Assembly (NCBI GenBank): GCA_013817655.1
Contig: JACDCJ010000006.1
Span: 1 to 23,929 of the forward strand
DNA from: Actinosomnolentus pattersoniae (SeqCode)
Lineage (GTDB): Bacteria > Actinomycetota > UBA4738
Reading direction: 5' to 3'
DNA: 23,929 bases
In this document: positions 7,853 through 14,907 of the stretch, piece after piece
Numbering within the stretch: the first letter of the stretch is position 1
How the letters are laid out: each line of letters starts with the position of its first letter
Notes under the pieces: model-generated
The model's input: only the letters and a program-made list of their open reading frames with translations
What the model was told of the DNA's origin: nothing
Databases searched by the model: none
Program-made: the position numbers and the translations under genes

Positions 7853-9367
7853 CTAGCCGACGGTTCCCTCGACCTCGGTCTTCCCGTACCCCTCGCGTTC
7901 GGGGTGGCCGTGCTCACCTCGGGTCACCGCGAACTCCTCCTCGGGCGAGAGCACGAGGCGGTGCCGGCCGGCGATCGCGAAGTACAGGATGCCGAGGACG
8001 AACCAGATGCCGACCCCGATGACGCCGGGCCGGTAGGCCTTGTCCAAGTAGAGAGAAACCAGGGACACGAGGGCGATCGCACCCGCCACGAGCGCGCCCA
8101 CGTTTCCGATGGGGCTCCGGTACGGTCGCTCGATGCCGGGGAGGTTCCTGCGCAGCAGGACGAACGAGAGCATCTGCATGAAGTAGGAGATCACCGCGCC
8201 GAACACGGCCATCGTCAGCAGGGCGTCGCCCACGCCGGTTCCCGCGGCGTTCTTGTACAGGATCCAGCACAGCGCATAACCCACGACGGCGCCGAGCAGC
8301 AGCGCCACGTGCGGGGTCTTTCGGGTCCCGTGCGTCACTGACATCCAGTGGGGGAAGTAGCCCGCTCGCGACAGGGAGAAGATGTTCCGGCCGTAGGCGA
8401 AGATGATCGTGTGGAAGCTGGCGATGAGGCCGGTCAGGGCGAACAGGCCCAGCAACGCGGCAGCCGTGTCGCTCCCCAGGATCGTTCGGAACCCGTCCAG
8501 TAGGGGCTCTCCCGACGCGGCGAGCCCGTTCGCTCCCGGCTCCACGCCGGTGTTCAGGAACAGGACCAGGAACGCCGCGACCACAAGCGTGAAGAGGCCG
8601 AGAAGCGTGCCTCTCGGGATGTCCCGTTTCGGGTCGTGGGACTCCTCGGCCGCGAGGGGCAGCTCCTCGATCGCCAGGTAGAACCAGATGGCGAACGGCA
8701 GCGCCTTGAAGATTCCCGGTATGCCAAAGGGCAGGAAGCTCGAGTTCCCCTCCTCCGGCGGGATGTTCGTTAGAAGGCCCGAGTCGAAGTGCGGTATGGC
8801 GGCGATGAAGAAGATGGCGAGGACGCCGAGAGAGAGGAAGCAGATGACCACCGAGAAGCGAAGCGTGGCTTCGATGCCGACGATGTTCAGCCCCACGAAC
8901 ACGATGTAGAAGAAGAGCCAGTACCAGGGCTGGGGGATCGTCCAACCGAGCAGACTCTCCACGACCGACTGCGCGTACGCGCCGGCGAAGAAGACCACGA
9001 CAGCGGGGGTGACGACGTACTCGATGTTCTCCGCGAGCCCGGTGATGAAGCCGCCCCATGGGCCCATGGCCGATCGGCCGAACGAATAGGCGCCGCCGGT
9101 GTGAGGCATCGCCGGCGACATCTCGGCGATGCTGTAGCACAGCCCGACGTACATCACGGTGATGAACAGAGTGGCGATCAGAAGGCCGCCGAAACCGCCG
9201 GCGCCGAGACCGAAGTTCCAGCCGGAGAAGTCGCCCGAGATGACCGCGGCCACTCCCAGCGCCCAAAGGGACCACGCTCCCGCGTGCCTTCGCAGCCCTC
9301 GCTTGTCGAAGTAGCCCTCGCTCGCCTCCCGATAGGTGACGAAGCCCCGCTGGCGTCGCTCGGCCAT
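7853..9367 (-). CDS. APC-superfamily amino acid/ethanolamine permease
   Basis: A 504-residue polytopic membrane protein with about 12 hydrophobic segments. The N-terminal part carries GVAAVISGDFSGWNFGL, followed by a MSPAMPHTGGAYSFGRSAMGPWGGF segment and GLAENIEYV. I recognise these as hallmarks of the ethanolamine permease (Eat) branch of the APC family. Later features are AIEELPLAAEESHDPKRDIPRG, typical of the TM6-7 region, and a charged cytoplasmic tail ending EVEGTVG. The ATG at 9367 follows a strong GGAGGAGG five bases upstream. It is probably the first gene of a two-gene operon with the glutamine-synthetase-like gene, which starts 16 bases after its stop. No EutBC or microcompartment genes are nearby, so a glutamylation route is more likely than the ammonia-lyase route. 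Confidence 0.83.
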   Translation of the reverse strand: MAERRQRGFVTYREASEGYFDKRGLRRHAGAWSLWALGVAAVISGDFSGWNFGLGAGGFGGLLIATLFITVMYVGLCYSIAEMSPAMPHTGGAYSFGRSAMGPWGGFITGLAENIEYVVTPAVVVFFAGAYAQSVVESLLGWTIPQPWYWLFFYIVFVGLNIVGIEATLRFSVVICFLSLGVLAIFFIAAIPHFDSGLLTNIPPEEGNSSFLPFGIPGIFKALPFAIWFYLAIEELPLAAEESHDPKRDIPRGTLLGLFTLVVAAFLVLFLNTGVEPGANGLAASGEPLLDGFRTILGSDTAAALLGLFALTGLIASFHTIIFAYGRNIFSLSRAGYFPHWMSVTHGTRKTPHVALLLGAVVGYALCWILYKNAAGTGVGDALLTMAVFGAVISYFMQMLSFVLLRRNLPGIERPYRSPIGNVGALVAGAIALVSLVSLYLDKAYRPGVIGVGIWFVLGILYFAIAGRHRLVLSPEEEFAVTRGEHGHPEREGYGKTEVEGTVG

Positions 9368-9406
9368 GGCATCCTCCTCCCGAACCGAACCAGGCTCTCC
9401 TCGGGG

Positions 9407-9436
9407 GATTTAGCGCCCGGCGGTGGCCGCTGTCAA
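9407..9436 (-). promoter_or_regulatory. Promoter of the permease / glutamine-synthetase-like operon
   Basis: On the minus strand a perfect -35 box TTGACA (9436-9431) is followed after 18 bases by TAAATC (9412-9407), about 32 bases of leader, the GGAGGAGG ribosome-binding site and the permease ATG. The -35 box and placement are good, while the -10 box is weak. It would separate this operon from the upstream aminotransferase-reductase-SDR group. Confidence 0.5.
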
Positions 9437-9499
9437 ACACCAAAGGAGCGGAATGTCCGAAGGATCACAACGAGACGGCCGTGTCCCAGACGGAAGGGG

Positions 9500-10276
9500 C
9501 TATTCCGGTGTGACGTACGCGGCGGTGATCCCGCCGTCCACCACGAACGTCGCCCCCGTGATGAACGACGACTCGTCCGAGGCGAGGAACAGCGCGGCGT
9601 TCGCGATCTCCTCCGCCCGGCCCAGCCTTCCCACGGGGATGTGGACCAGCCGTCGCTGCCGTCGCGCCGGGTCGGACATGAGCTCCGCGAGGAGCGGCGT
9701 CTCGATGGGCCCGGGACAGAGCGCGTTCGCCCGGATGTCCTTTCGCGCGAAGTCCACAGCGACCTCTCGGGTGAGGGCGAGAACGCCACCCTTGCTGGCT
9801 GTGTAGGCGATCTGTGGGGTCGCCGCGCCCATCAGGGCGACGAAGGACGCGACGTTGATGATCGAACCGCCGCCGCTGCGGAGCATCGCGGGGATCCCGT
9901 ACTTGCACCCGAGGAACACGCCCTTGAGGTTGATGTCGATCACGCGGTCCCAGACCTCCTCGGTCGTCTCGGTGACCGAGCCGTCGTCGCCGGGAAGGAT
10001 GCCCGCGTTGTTGTAGAGCACGTCGAGGGCCCCGAAGCGCTCCATCGCGAAGGCGACCATCGCCTCGACGTCCGAAGCGATCGAGACGTCCGCGTGGACG
10101 TAGTCCGCCTCGCCGCCCGAGTCGGCCGCCTCCGCGACGGTCGCCAGGCCCGACTCGTCGAGGACATCGGCCAGGACCACCCTCGCGCCCTCGCCGGCGA
10201 ACAGGCCGGCGGCCACCCTGCCCATCCCGCTCGCGCCCCCGGTGATCAGGGCGACCTTTCCCTCAAGCCTGGGCAC
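9500..10276 (-). CDS. Short-chain dehydrogenase/reductase (SDR), classical type
   Basis: A 258-residue classical SDR. The cofactor loop is GGASGMG (residues 13-19), Asp64 lies in HADVS, and NNAG is at 89-92. The catalytic set is Asn116, Ser144, Tyr158 and Lys162 in YTASKGG, with a CPGPIETPL substrate loop and C-terminal GATFVVDGGITA. Asp37 after beta-2 (VVLADV) suggests NAD(H) rather than NADP(H). The substrate cannot be read from sequence; an alcohol or amino-alcohol step in the neighbouring amine pathway is possible. The start is GTG at 10276, giving a 14-base overlap with the end of the 2-hydroxyacid dehydrogenase gene, which indicates coupled translation. 3-Oxoacyl-ACP reductase is a common but weak default label for this family. 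Confidence 0.88.
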   Translation of the reverse strand: MPRLEGKVALITGGASGMGRVAAGLFAGEGARVVLADVLDESGLATVAEAADSGGEADYVHADVSIASDVEAMVAFAMERFGALDVLYNNAGILPGDDGSVTETTEEVWDRVIDINLKGVFLGCKYGIPAMLRSGGGSIINVASFVALMGAATPQIAYTASKGGVLALTREVAVDFARKDIRANALCPGPIETPLLAELMSDPARRQRRLVHIPVGRLGRAEEIANAALFLASDESSFITGATFVVDGGITAAYVTPE

Positions 10277-11261
10277 GCGACTCCCAGACCTCCGGGTTCA
10301 GCAACGTCGGCGGCCGCCGGCCCTCGAGCGCCGCGATGAGGTTGGCGGCGGCGAGCATGCCCATGGCGTTCCGGGTCTCGACGGTCGCACTGCCCAGGTG
10401 GGGGATGATCACCGCGTTGTCCAGCTCGAGCAGACCCGGGTGAACCTCGGGCTCCTTCTCGAACACGTCCAGGCCGGCGCCGAAGATCACGCCGTCACGA
10501 AGGGCATCAGCGAGCGCCGCCTCGTCGATCACCGGACCCCTGGAGGTGTTCACGAGCACCGCGGTCGGTTTCATCTTCGAGAGGCGCTCCGCGTTCATGA
10601 GGTGGTGGGTCTCGGGGGAGAGGTTCGTGTGCAGCGTGACGAAGTCCGCCTCGGCCAGGAGGTCTTCCAGATCGCGGTACTCGGCCGAGTATCGGCGTTC
10701 GACCTCCTCGGACGGCCGGTAGACGTCGAAGTAGATCACCCGCATGCCGAACCCCACCGCCCGGCGGGCCATCGCCTGGCCGATCCGGCCGAACCCGACG
10801 ACGCCCAGCACCTTTCCGTTCACGTTCTGCCCCAGCATCATCATCGGGCCCCAGATCCAGGGAGTCCGGCTCCGCAGGAACCGATCGCCCTCGGGGATCC
10901 GCCGGGCGGCGGCCATCAGGAGCGCCCACGCCGTGTCGGCGGTGGTCTCGCTCAGGACCTCCGGCGTGTTCGAGGCCAGGACCCCGCGGGCGGTGAGCGC
11001 GGGAACGTCGATGTTGTCGAATCCCACCGCGTAGTTCGCCACGATGACGAGCTGATCGCCGGCAGCGTCGAGGAGCTCGTCGTCCACCCGGTCGGTGAGG
11101 AGCGTGACCGCTCCGGCCTTTCCCGCGATATCGCGCAGGAGGTCCACCCGCGGCATGGCGTCCTCTCCCTCGTGGAGGGTCACGTCGCACCGTTCCGCGA
11201 TGCGGTCCATCGCCGGCTGCGGCAGCCGCCGAGTGACCAGGACGGGCCAGCGATCCGTCAT
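10263..11261 (-). CDS. D-2-hydroxyacid dehydrogenase, glyoxylate/hydroxypyruvate reductase type
   Basis: A 332-residue NAD-dependent D-isomer 2-hydroxyacid dehydrogenase. The N-terminal catalytic part contains NYAVGFDNIDVPALTARGV, and the Rossmann motif GFGRIGQ is at 156-162. Asp179 at the end of beta-2 (YFDVYR) favours NADH. The catalytic triad is Arg241 (NTSRGPVID), Glu270 (GLDVFEKEP) and His288 (IPHLGSAT). The sequence is closest in style to GyaR-type glyoxylate reductases, which reduce glyoxylate to glycolate or hydroxypyruvate to glycerate. It is preceded 19 bases upstream by the aminotransferase gene and overlaps the SDR by 14 bases, so the three probably form one operon. A link to glycine/glyoxylate from ethanolamine breakdown is an inference. 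Confidence 0.88.
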   Translation of the reverse strand: MTDRWPVLVTRRLPQPAMDRIAERCDVTLHEGEDAMPRVDLLRDIAGKAGAVTLLTDRVDDELLDAAGDQLVIVANYAVGFDNIDVPALTARGVLASNTPEVLSETTADTAWALLMAAARRIPEGDRFLRSRTPWIWGPMMMLGQNVNGKVLGVVGFGRIGQAMARRAVGFGMRVIYFDVYRPSEEVERRYSAEYRDLEDLLAEADFVTLHTNLSPETHHLMNAERLSKMKPTAVLVNTSRGPVIDEAALADALRDGVIFGAGLDVFEKEPEVHPGLLELDNAVIIPHLGSATVETRNAMGMLAAANLIAALEGRRPPTLLNPEVWESRAQA

Positions 11262-11280
11262 CCCCGGCGCTCCCTTCGGG

Positions 11281-12462
11281 CTACCGTGGAAGGTCGGGGA
11301 GGGAGGTCTCGATGGCGTCGAGCGCCTCCCGGATGGCCTCGATCGAGTTCGCGTAGGAGAAGCGGAGGTATCCCTCGCCCTTCGGCCCGAAGGCGGTGCC
11401 GGACAGGCACGCCACGCCCGCCTCGTTCAGCAGGAAGTCGGCGACGCGCTGGCTCGGGACGCCGAGCGTCTTGACGCTCGGGAACACATAGAACGCCCCG
11501 GCCGGCTCCTGGCAGGAGAAGCCCTCGATGCGGTTCAACCCCTCGACGATGACGTCGCGGCGCTTCGAGAACTCCTCGATCATGGCCTCGATCGGCTCCC
11601 ACGGTCCGGTTACGGCGGCCAGGACCGCACGCTGGGAGAACGCGGCCGTGCAGGACACCGAGTTGATGATGAGCCGGGTGAAGGGCTCGACCAGGTCGGG
11701 GGGCAGCGCTGCGAACCCCAGGCGCCAGCCGGTCATGGCGAACGTCTTCGAGCACCCGTCGAGCAGGACGGTCCGGTCGTGCATGCCGTCGATGCTCGCG
11801 ATGCTCGCGTGCTCCCCGCCGTAGCGGATCGCGAAGTAGACCTCGTCGGAAAGGACGTAGAGGTCGTGCTCGATCGCGAGGGCGGCGAGGGCCTCGACGT
11901 CCTCGTGTGTGAGCGCGCTGCCGCATGGATTGTGGGGGCTGTTGAGGACCAGCAGCCGCGTGCGCTCGGTGACGAGCGACTCGACCTCGCCGGGGTCCAT
12001 CCGGAACTGGTTCTCCTCCCGCAGCGGGACCGGGACGGGCGTCGCCCCGGCGAAGGAAGTGATGGACTCGTACATCGGAAAGCCGGGGTCGGGGTAGAGG
12101 ACCTCGTCGCCCTCCTCGCAGAGGGCCATGATGGCGTAGAACATGATCGGCTTGGCCCCGGGAGTGATGACGACTCGCTCGGCGGGAAAGAGGCCCCGGC
12201 CGGTCCGCTCGAAGAAGCCCCCGACGGCCTCGCGGACCTCCGGCAGCCCAGGAGCGGCCACGTAGTGGGTGAATCCTTCGCGGAGGGCCTCCGCCGCCGC
12301 TTCGACGATGTGGCGCGGCGTGTCGAAGTCGGGCTCCCCGATCTCGAGGTGGATTATCCTCCGGCCCTCGGACTCGAGCTTGCGAGCCCGAGCCAGCACC
12401 TCGAACGCCGACTCGGTCCCCATCCGGGAGATGCGGGTTGCGAGTCGCCCGTCGTGGCCCAT
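11281..12462 (-). CDS. Class I/II PLP-dependent aminotransferase
   Basis: A 393-residue fold-type I aminotransferase from ATG 12462 (MGHDGRLATRI...); the frame is open further upstream to 12747, but that part is not aminotransferase-like and would cross two promoters. Recognisable parts are LEIGEPDFDTPRHI near 40-50, NSPHNPCGS (Asn178), SDEVYFAIRYG (Asp206, Tyr209), the PLP lysine Lys239 in SKTFAMTGWRLGF, and Arg367 in LRFSYANS, which binds the substrate carboxylate. Aspartate/alanine-type transaminases share this pattern; the exact amino acid is not predictable. There is no clear Shine-Dalgarno. A -10 box ends nine bases before the ATG, so the mRNA is probably leaderless or nearly so. It is first gene of the operon with the reductase and SDR. 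Confidence 0.9.
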   Translation of the reverse strand: MGHDGRLATRISRMGTESAFEVLARARKLESEGRRIIHLEIGEPDFDTPRHIVEAAAEALREGFTHYVAAPGLPEVREAVGGFFERTGRGLFPAERVVITPGAKPIMFYAIMALCEEGDEVLYPDPGFPMYESITSFAGATPVPVPLREENQFRMDPGEVESLVTERTRLLVLNSPHNPCGSALTHEDVEALAALAIEHDLYVLSDEVYFAIRYGGEHASIASIDGMHDRTVLLDGCSKTFAMTGWRLGFAALPPDLVEPFTRLIINSVSCTAAFSQRAVLAAVTGPWEPIEAMIEEFSKRRDVIVEGLNRIEGFSCQEPAGAFYVFPSVKTLGVPSQRVADFLLNEAGVACLSGTAFGPKGEGYLRFSYANSIEAIREALDAIETSLPDLPR

Positions 12463-12470
12463 GGGTGCAG

Positions 12471-12500
12471 ACGCTACGGCCCCCGGCCCGCGATGGTCAA
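12471..12500 (-). promoter_or_regulatory. Promoter of the aminotransferase operon (near-leaderless)
   Basis: On the minus strand, TTGACC (12500-12495), an 18-base spacer and TAGCGT (12476-12471). The expected start of transcription is within a few bases of the ATG at 12462, which explains the missing ribosome-binding site. It is back to back with the plus-strand promoter at 12509-12538. Confidence 0.6.
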
Positions 12501-12508
12501 CCCGACCG

Positions 12509-12538
12509 TTGCGGGGCGCGCCGACCGGCGGATAGGCT
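12509..12538 (+). promoter_or_regulatory. Divergent plus-strand promoter
   Basis: TTGCGG (12509-12514), an 18-base spacer and TAGGCT (12533-12538). Transcription would start near 12545 and run into the small ORF at 12575-12720 and possibly on into the membrane-protein/BON/gre/lar genes. Only eight bases separate it from the oppositely oriented -35 box at 12495-12500, so a single bound regulator could control both directions. Confidence 0.5.
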
Positions 12539-12574
12539 TGCCGGGTCAGGCCGCCTTTCGATCGGGGGTCTCCC

Positions 12575-12720
12575 ATGTCTACGTCCTCCAGGTGAGTGTC
12601 GCCGTTCCGCCAGACCTGAGGCTGCTCATGCTGGCCTCGGCCGCGGGCATCGACGTCGCGCTCAAGCAGGACAGTACCGGCGACATCGGAGACATCGGCG
12701 ACATCGCCTTCGGAGGATGA
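12575..12720 (+). CDS. Candidate small peptide gene with GDI repeats and coupled leader
   Basis: Downstream of the 12509-12538 promoter, GGGGG (12564-12568) precedes ATG 12575, which opens MSTSSR and stops at TGA 12593-12595. That stop overlaps GTG 12592, which starts a 42-residue frame, MSVAVPPDLRLLMLASAAG... ending GDIGDIGDIAFGG. Third positions of the 42-codon frame are nearly all G or C, as in real genes here. The frame is open upstream to 12493, but that would start before the promoter. Either the six-codon leader is coupled to the peptide, or a one-base indel splits a 48-residue protein. No family is recognised. The end is built on three 9-base repeats at 12682-12708. No signal peptide; a short hydrophobic LRLLMLASAAG stretch is present. 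Confidence 0.4.
12682..12708 (+). repeat. Three tandem 9-base repeats
   Basis: GACATCGGA, GACATCGGC and GACATCGCC follow one another and encode Gly-Asp-Ile units in the small-peptide frame. The two variable positions are mostly third-codon changes, which fits a coding repeat rather than a neutral one. Confidence 0.75.
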
Positions 12721-12752
12721 GGTGAGGCCCATAAGGTAACGCGACACGGTGC

Positions 12753-12779
12753 GTGACTCGGTGAGCCGCAGGGTATAGA
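12753..12779 (+). promoter_or_regulatory. Possible promoter of the GlsB-like gene and downstream operon
   Basis: TATAGA (12774-12779) is a good -10 box about 39 bases before the ATG at 12818. The best -35 match is GTGACT (12753-12758), but its 15-base spacer is short. AAGGAGGG at 12806-12813 is the ribosome-binding site. Confidence 0.35.
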
Positions 12780-12817
12780 AATCGAGTAAGCGGACACCTC
12801 AGGCCAAGGAGGGCCGA

Positions 12818-13159
12818 ATGAGACAGGAACGGATGTTCAGCTTGATGTTGGCGGCCCCGTTGCTCGCGCAGAACGGGGACAACGGGATCGGCGTGGGAGA
12901 CATCGTCATCTACCTCCTCGTCGGCATCGTCGTTGGCGTGCTGGCCAGGTTCCTGGTGCCGGGCCCCGACCCCATCGGCATCATCGGGACCATCGTCGTC
13001 GGCGTCATTGGCGCCGTCGTCGGAGGCTACCTCGCCGGAACGGTGTTCGAGGAGACCGAGGGCGTCGACTGGATCGCCTCGATCGTCGTCGCGGTCCTCG
13101 GTGTGCTGCTCCTTCGCTTGGTGATGGGCTCTCGGGGAACCTCCCGACGCTCGATCTGA
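12818..13159 (+). CDS. GlsB/YeaQ/YmgE-type small stress membrane protein
   Basis: A 113-residue protein made largely of three glycine-rich membrane helices, at about residues 28-45, 50-74 and 85-105, with GLY/ILE zipper-like runs (GIIGTIVVGVIGAVVGGYLAG). This is the transglycosylase-associated/GlsB-YeaQ-YmgE pattern; the family is widespread, membrane-located and often stress-induced, with no proven enzymatic activity. Family members are usually about 80-90 residues; the extra N-terminal 25 residues (MRQERMFSLMLAAPLLAQNGD) could be a cleaved signal peptide ending LLAQ. The ATG is fixed by AAGGAGGG four bases upstream. The next gene starts 22 bases after its stop. Confidence 0.82.
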   Translation: MRQERMFSLMLAAPLLAQNGDNGIGVGDIVIYLLVGIVVGVLARFLVPGPDPIGIIGTIVVGVIGAVVGGYLAGTVFEETEGVDWIASIVVAVLGVLLLRLVMGSRGTSRRSI

Positions 13160-13181
13160 GCTCGGGAGCTCTGGAGCGAGG

Positions 13182-13574
13182 ATGGCCTGGCTCCGCAGGA
13201 TCTTCCCTATCAGCCGCGCCGGCATGGCGCTGTGGGCTTGGCGCAACCGACGTGAGGTGGGGAACTGGCTCGGCTTCGCGAAGCGGGCCGTTCCCCGTAT
13301 CGCGGGTGCCTCGCGGCCCGATCTGATAGCCGAAGCTCGACTTCGAGGGAGCCTGTCGCGAGACCCCCGCACCCGCGGCATCGGGCACCTGGGAGTGCGA
13401 GTGGTTGACGGCGAAGCCGTCCTGGAGGGCGCGGTGCCACCGGATGCGCACGTGGCCGCCTACAGGATCGCCGAGAGGACGAAGGGCGTCCGGGCGGTCA
13501 GGTGCCGGATCCAGGATCGGGGGAGGAGCCGCCGTACCCGGGCCCCAGCCGGCCGGGGCCGGCTCCACTGGTAG
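13182..13574 (+). CDS. BON-domain protein
   Basis: A 130-residue basic protein. Residues about 49-109 match a BON (OsmY/nodulation) domain: LIAEARLRGSLSRDPRT, then a GHLGVRVVDGEAVLEGAVP strand pair, HVAAYRIAERTKGVRAVRCRI. BON domains bind phospholipid or other cell-surface ligands and occur in osmotic-stress and envelope proteins. The N-terminal 45 residues are Arg/Trp-rich with only a weak hydrophobic patch, so the location is unclear and it may be cytoplasmic and membrane-associated. The ATG at 13182 follows GGAGCGAGG. It sits 22 bases after the GlsB-like gene and 11 bases before the GreA-family gene, consistent with one transcript. A short GAGCT/AGCTC inverted repeat fills the 22-base gap but has no U-tract. 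Confidence 0.75.
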   Translation: MAWLRRIFPISRAGMALWAWRNRREVGNWLGFAKRAVPRIAGASRPDLIAEARLRGSLSRDPRTRGIGHLGVRVVDGEAVLEGAVPPDAHVAAYRIAERTKGVRAVRCRIQDRGRSRRTRAPAGRGRLHW

Positions 13575-13585
13575 ATTCGGGAGCG

Positions 13586-14122
13586 ATGGAAGAGAACGAC
13601 GAGTTCCTTCTGACGCGACCTCCCCGGCGGCCCGGACAGGAGCCGACGTCCCGCCTCACGCGTGAGGCCTACGGGCGGATGCGGGACGAGCTGGAAGGGC
13701 TTCGCACCACCGGCAGGGAGCGAATGGGCGAGCGGCTCCTGCACGCTCGGGAGTTCGGGGACATCCGCGAGAACGCGGAGTACGACGCGGCGAAGAACGA
13801 ACAGGGCCTCATGGAGGCACGGATCCGCGTTCTGGAGCACCAGCTCCGCGACCCGGAGATCATGGAGGCTCCCGCCGGCGACTTCGTCCAGGCGGGCACC
13901 GTCGTGAGCCTGCGGCCCGTGGACGAAGATGACCCCGAGGTCGAGGAGTACCTGCTGGCCCATTCCGCCGAGGAGCGCGCCCCCGGCTGCCGCACGGTCA
14001 CCTCCAGCTCTCCGCTCGGCTCGGCTCTCCTCGGCCGGCGGGTCGGCGAGCGGGTCACGTACGACGCTCCTGCGGGGGAGTTCACCTACGAGGTGGTCTC
14101 GCTAAAGCCGTACGTTTCATGA
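13586..14122 (+). CDS. GreA/GreB-family transcription elongation factor
   Basis: A 178-residue protein from ATG 13586 (GGGAG five bases upstream). Residues about 24-95 form the N-terminal coiled coil with the conserved tip GDIRENAEYDAAKNEQG (58-74). Asp59 and Glu62 correspond to E. coli GreA Asp41 and Glu44, which hold the metal used for transcript cleavage. Residues about 100-175 form the FKBP-like RNA-polymerase-binding domain (SPLGSALLGRRVGERVTYDAPAGEFTYEV). A 20-residue N-terminal extension and an acidic VDEDDPEVEEY insert make it longer than housekeeping GreA (about 158). The acidic tip is intact, so it should be active rather than a Gfh-type inhibitor. Its TGA overlaps the larB ATG as ATGA, an unusual partnership. 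It may be a second copy beside a housekeeping GreA elsewhere. Confidence 0.88.
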   Translation: MEENDEFLLTRPPRRPGQEPTSRLTREAYGRMRDELEGLRTTGRERMGERLLHAREFGDIRENAEYDAAKNEQGLMEARIRVLEHQLRDPEIMEAPAGDFVQAGTVVSLRPVDEDDPEVEEYLLAHSAEERAPGCRTVTSSSPLGSALLGRRVGERVTYDAPAGEFTYEVVSLKPYVS

Positions 14123-14907
14123 CGGTCGGCGCCTTCGAGAAGCGTCTCGAGCGGCTCCTCGGCTCCGTCGCCGAAGGGGCCGTTTCCCCGTCCGATGCCA
14201 CGAAGGAGCTGCGCGACCTGCCGTTCGCGGACCTGGGCTTCGCGAAGGTCGACCATCACCGCGAGCTCCGTCAGGGAAGCTGCGAGATCGTCTTCGCCAG
14301 GGGTAAGACCGTCGAAGAGGTTGCGGCGATCGTGCGGCAGATCCTGTTGGGGAACGAGGGCCCGGTCCTCGTCTCGCGCGCGGACGGTGAGCAGATGGAC
14401 GCGGTCGAGGCGGTGGCCACCGAGAGGGGGCTCCCGGTTCTCCGGAGGGAGCGCTCTGGCGCGATCGCCGTCGCGCGGAACTTGCCCGCGCCAGCCGGGG
14501 AAGTGCTTGTCGTGACGGGCGGGACTGCGGACCTCGCCGTCGCCGAGGAGGCGGTGCTGACCGCGACCCTCCTTGGCTCGGGAGCCGATCTCATCGCGGA
14601 TGTGGGCGTTGCCGGCTTGCACCGGGTTGCGGCCATCAGGGATCGCATCCAGTCGGCCGACGTCGTCGTGGCGATCGCCGGCATGGAGGGCGCCCTGGCG
14701 AGCGTCGTCGGAGGGCTCGCGAGGGGTCTGGTGATCGCGTGTCCCACGAGCGTGGGGTATGGGGCCAGCTTCGGCGGGCTCGCGGCGCTCCTGTCGATGA
14801 TGAGCTCGTGCGTCCCCGGAGTGGTGTGCGTGGACATCGACGACGGCGTCGGTGCGGGCTACGCGGCCGCACTCGTCGCGCGGGCCTCGGCCGGATTGGC
14901 CGGATGA
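14119..14907 (+). CDS. larB: Nickel-pincer cofactor biosynthesis protein LarB
   Basis: A 262-residue protein. The N-terminal half contains FADLGFAKVDHHRELRQG and EIVFARGKTVEEVAAI. The C-terminal half is a PurE/AIR-carboxylase-like fold with GGTADLAVAEEA, DVGVAGLHR, CPTSVGYGASFGGLAALLSMMSSCVPG and VDIDDGVGAGYAA. LarB carboxylates the pyridinium ring of nicotinic acid adenine dinucleotide and hydrolyses it to pyridinium-3,5-biscarboxylate mononucleotide, the first step of the cofactor. Cys231 in SSCVPG probably matches the cysteine that holds the substrate covalently in the Lactiplantibacillus enzyme. Its start overlaps the gre stop and its stop overlaps the larC start, both as ATGA. Confidence 0.95.
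   Translation: MTVGAFEKRLERLLGSVAEGAVSPSDATKELRDLPFADLGFAKVDHHRELRQGSCEIVFARGKTVEEVAAIVRQILLGNEGPVLVSRADGEQMDAVEAVATERGLPVLRRERSGAIAVARNLPAPAGEVLVVTGGTADLAVAEEAVLTATLLGSGADLIADVGVAGLHRVAAIRDRIQSADVVVAIAGMEGALASVVGGLARGLVIACPTSVGYGASFGGLAALLSMMSSCVPGVVCVDIDDGVGAGYAAALVARASAGLAG

Noticed and set aside
6418..8022. 534-codon plus-strand frame opposite the glutamine-synthetase-like gene; the same holds for 8789-10339, 21709-22941 and 3137-4291
   Set aside because: Composition follows the opposite-strand codons; no recognisable domains and no ribosome-binding sites that fit.
11095..12492. Long plus-strand open frame opposite the aminotransferase gene
   Set aside because: Antisense shadow of a well-supported gene. 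Only its last part (after 12493), which has no gene opposite it, was considered as a possible small gene.
12682..12708. Tandem repeats considered as a CRISPR or regulatory iteron array
   Set aside because: Units are only 9 bases with no spacers and keep a codon phase, so a coding repeat is the simpler reading.
12463..12747. N-terminal extension of the aminotransferase frame by 95 codons
   Set aside because: It runs across two promoter candidates and the opposite-strand small ORF, and the added sequence has no aminotransferase features.
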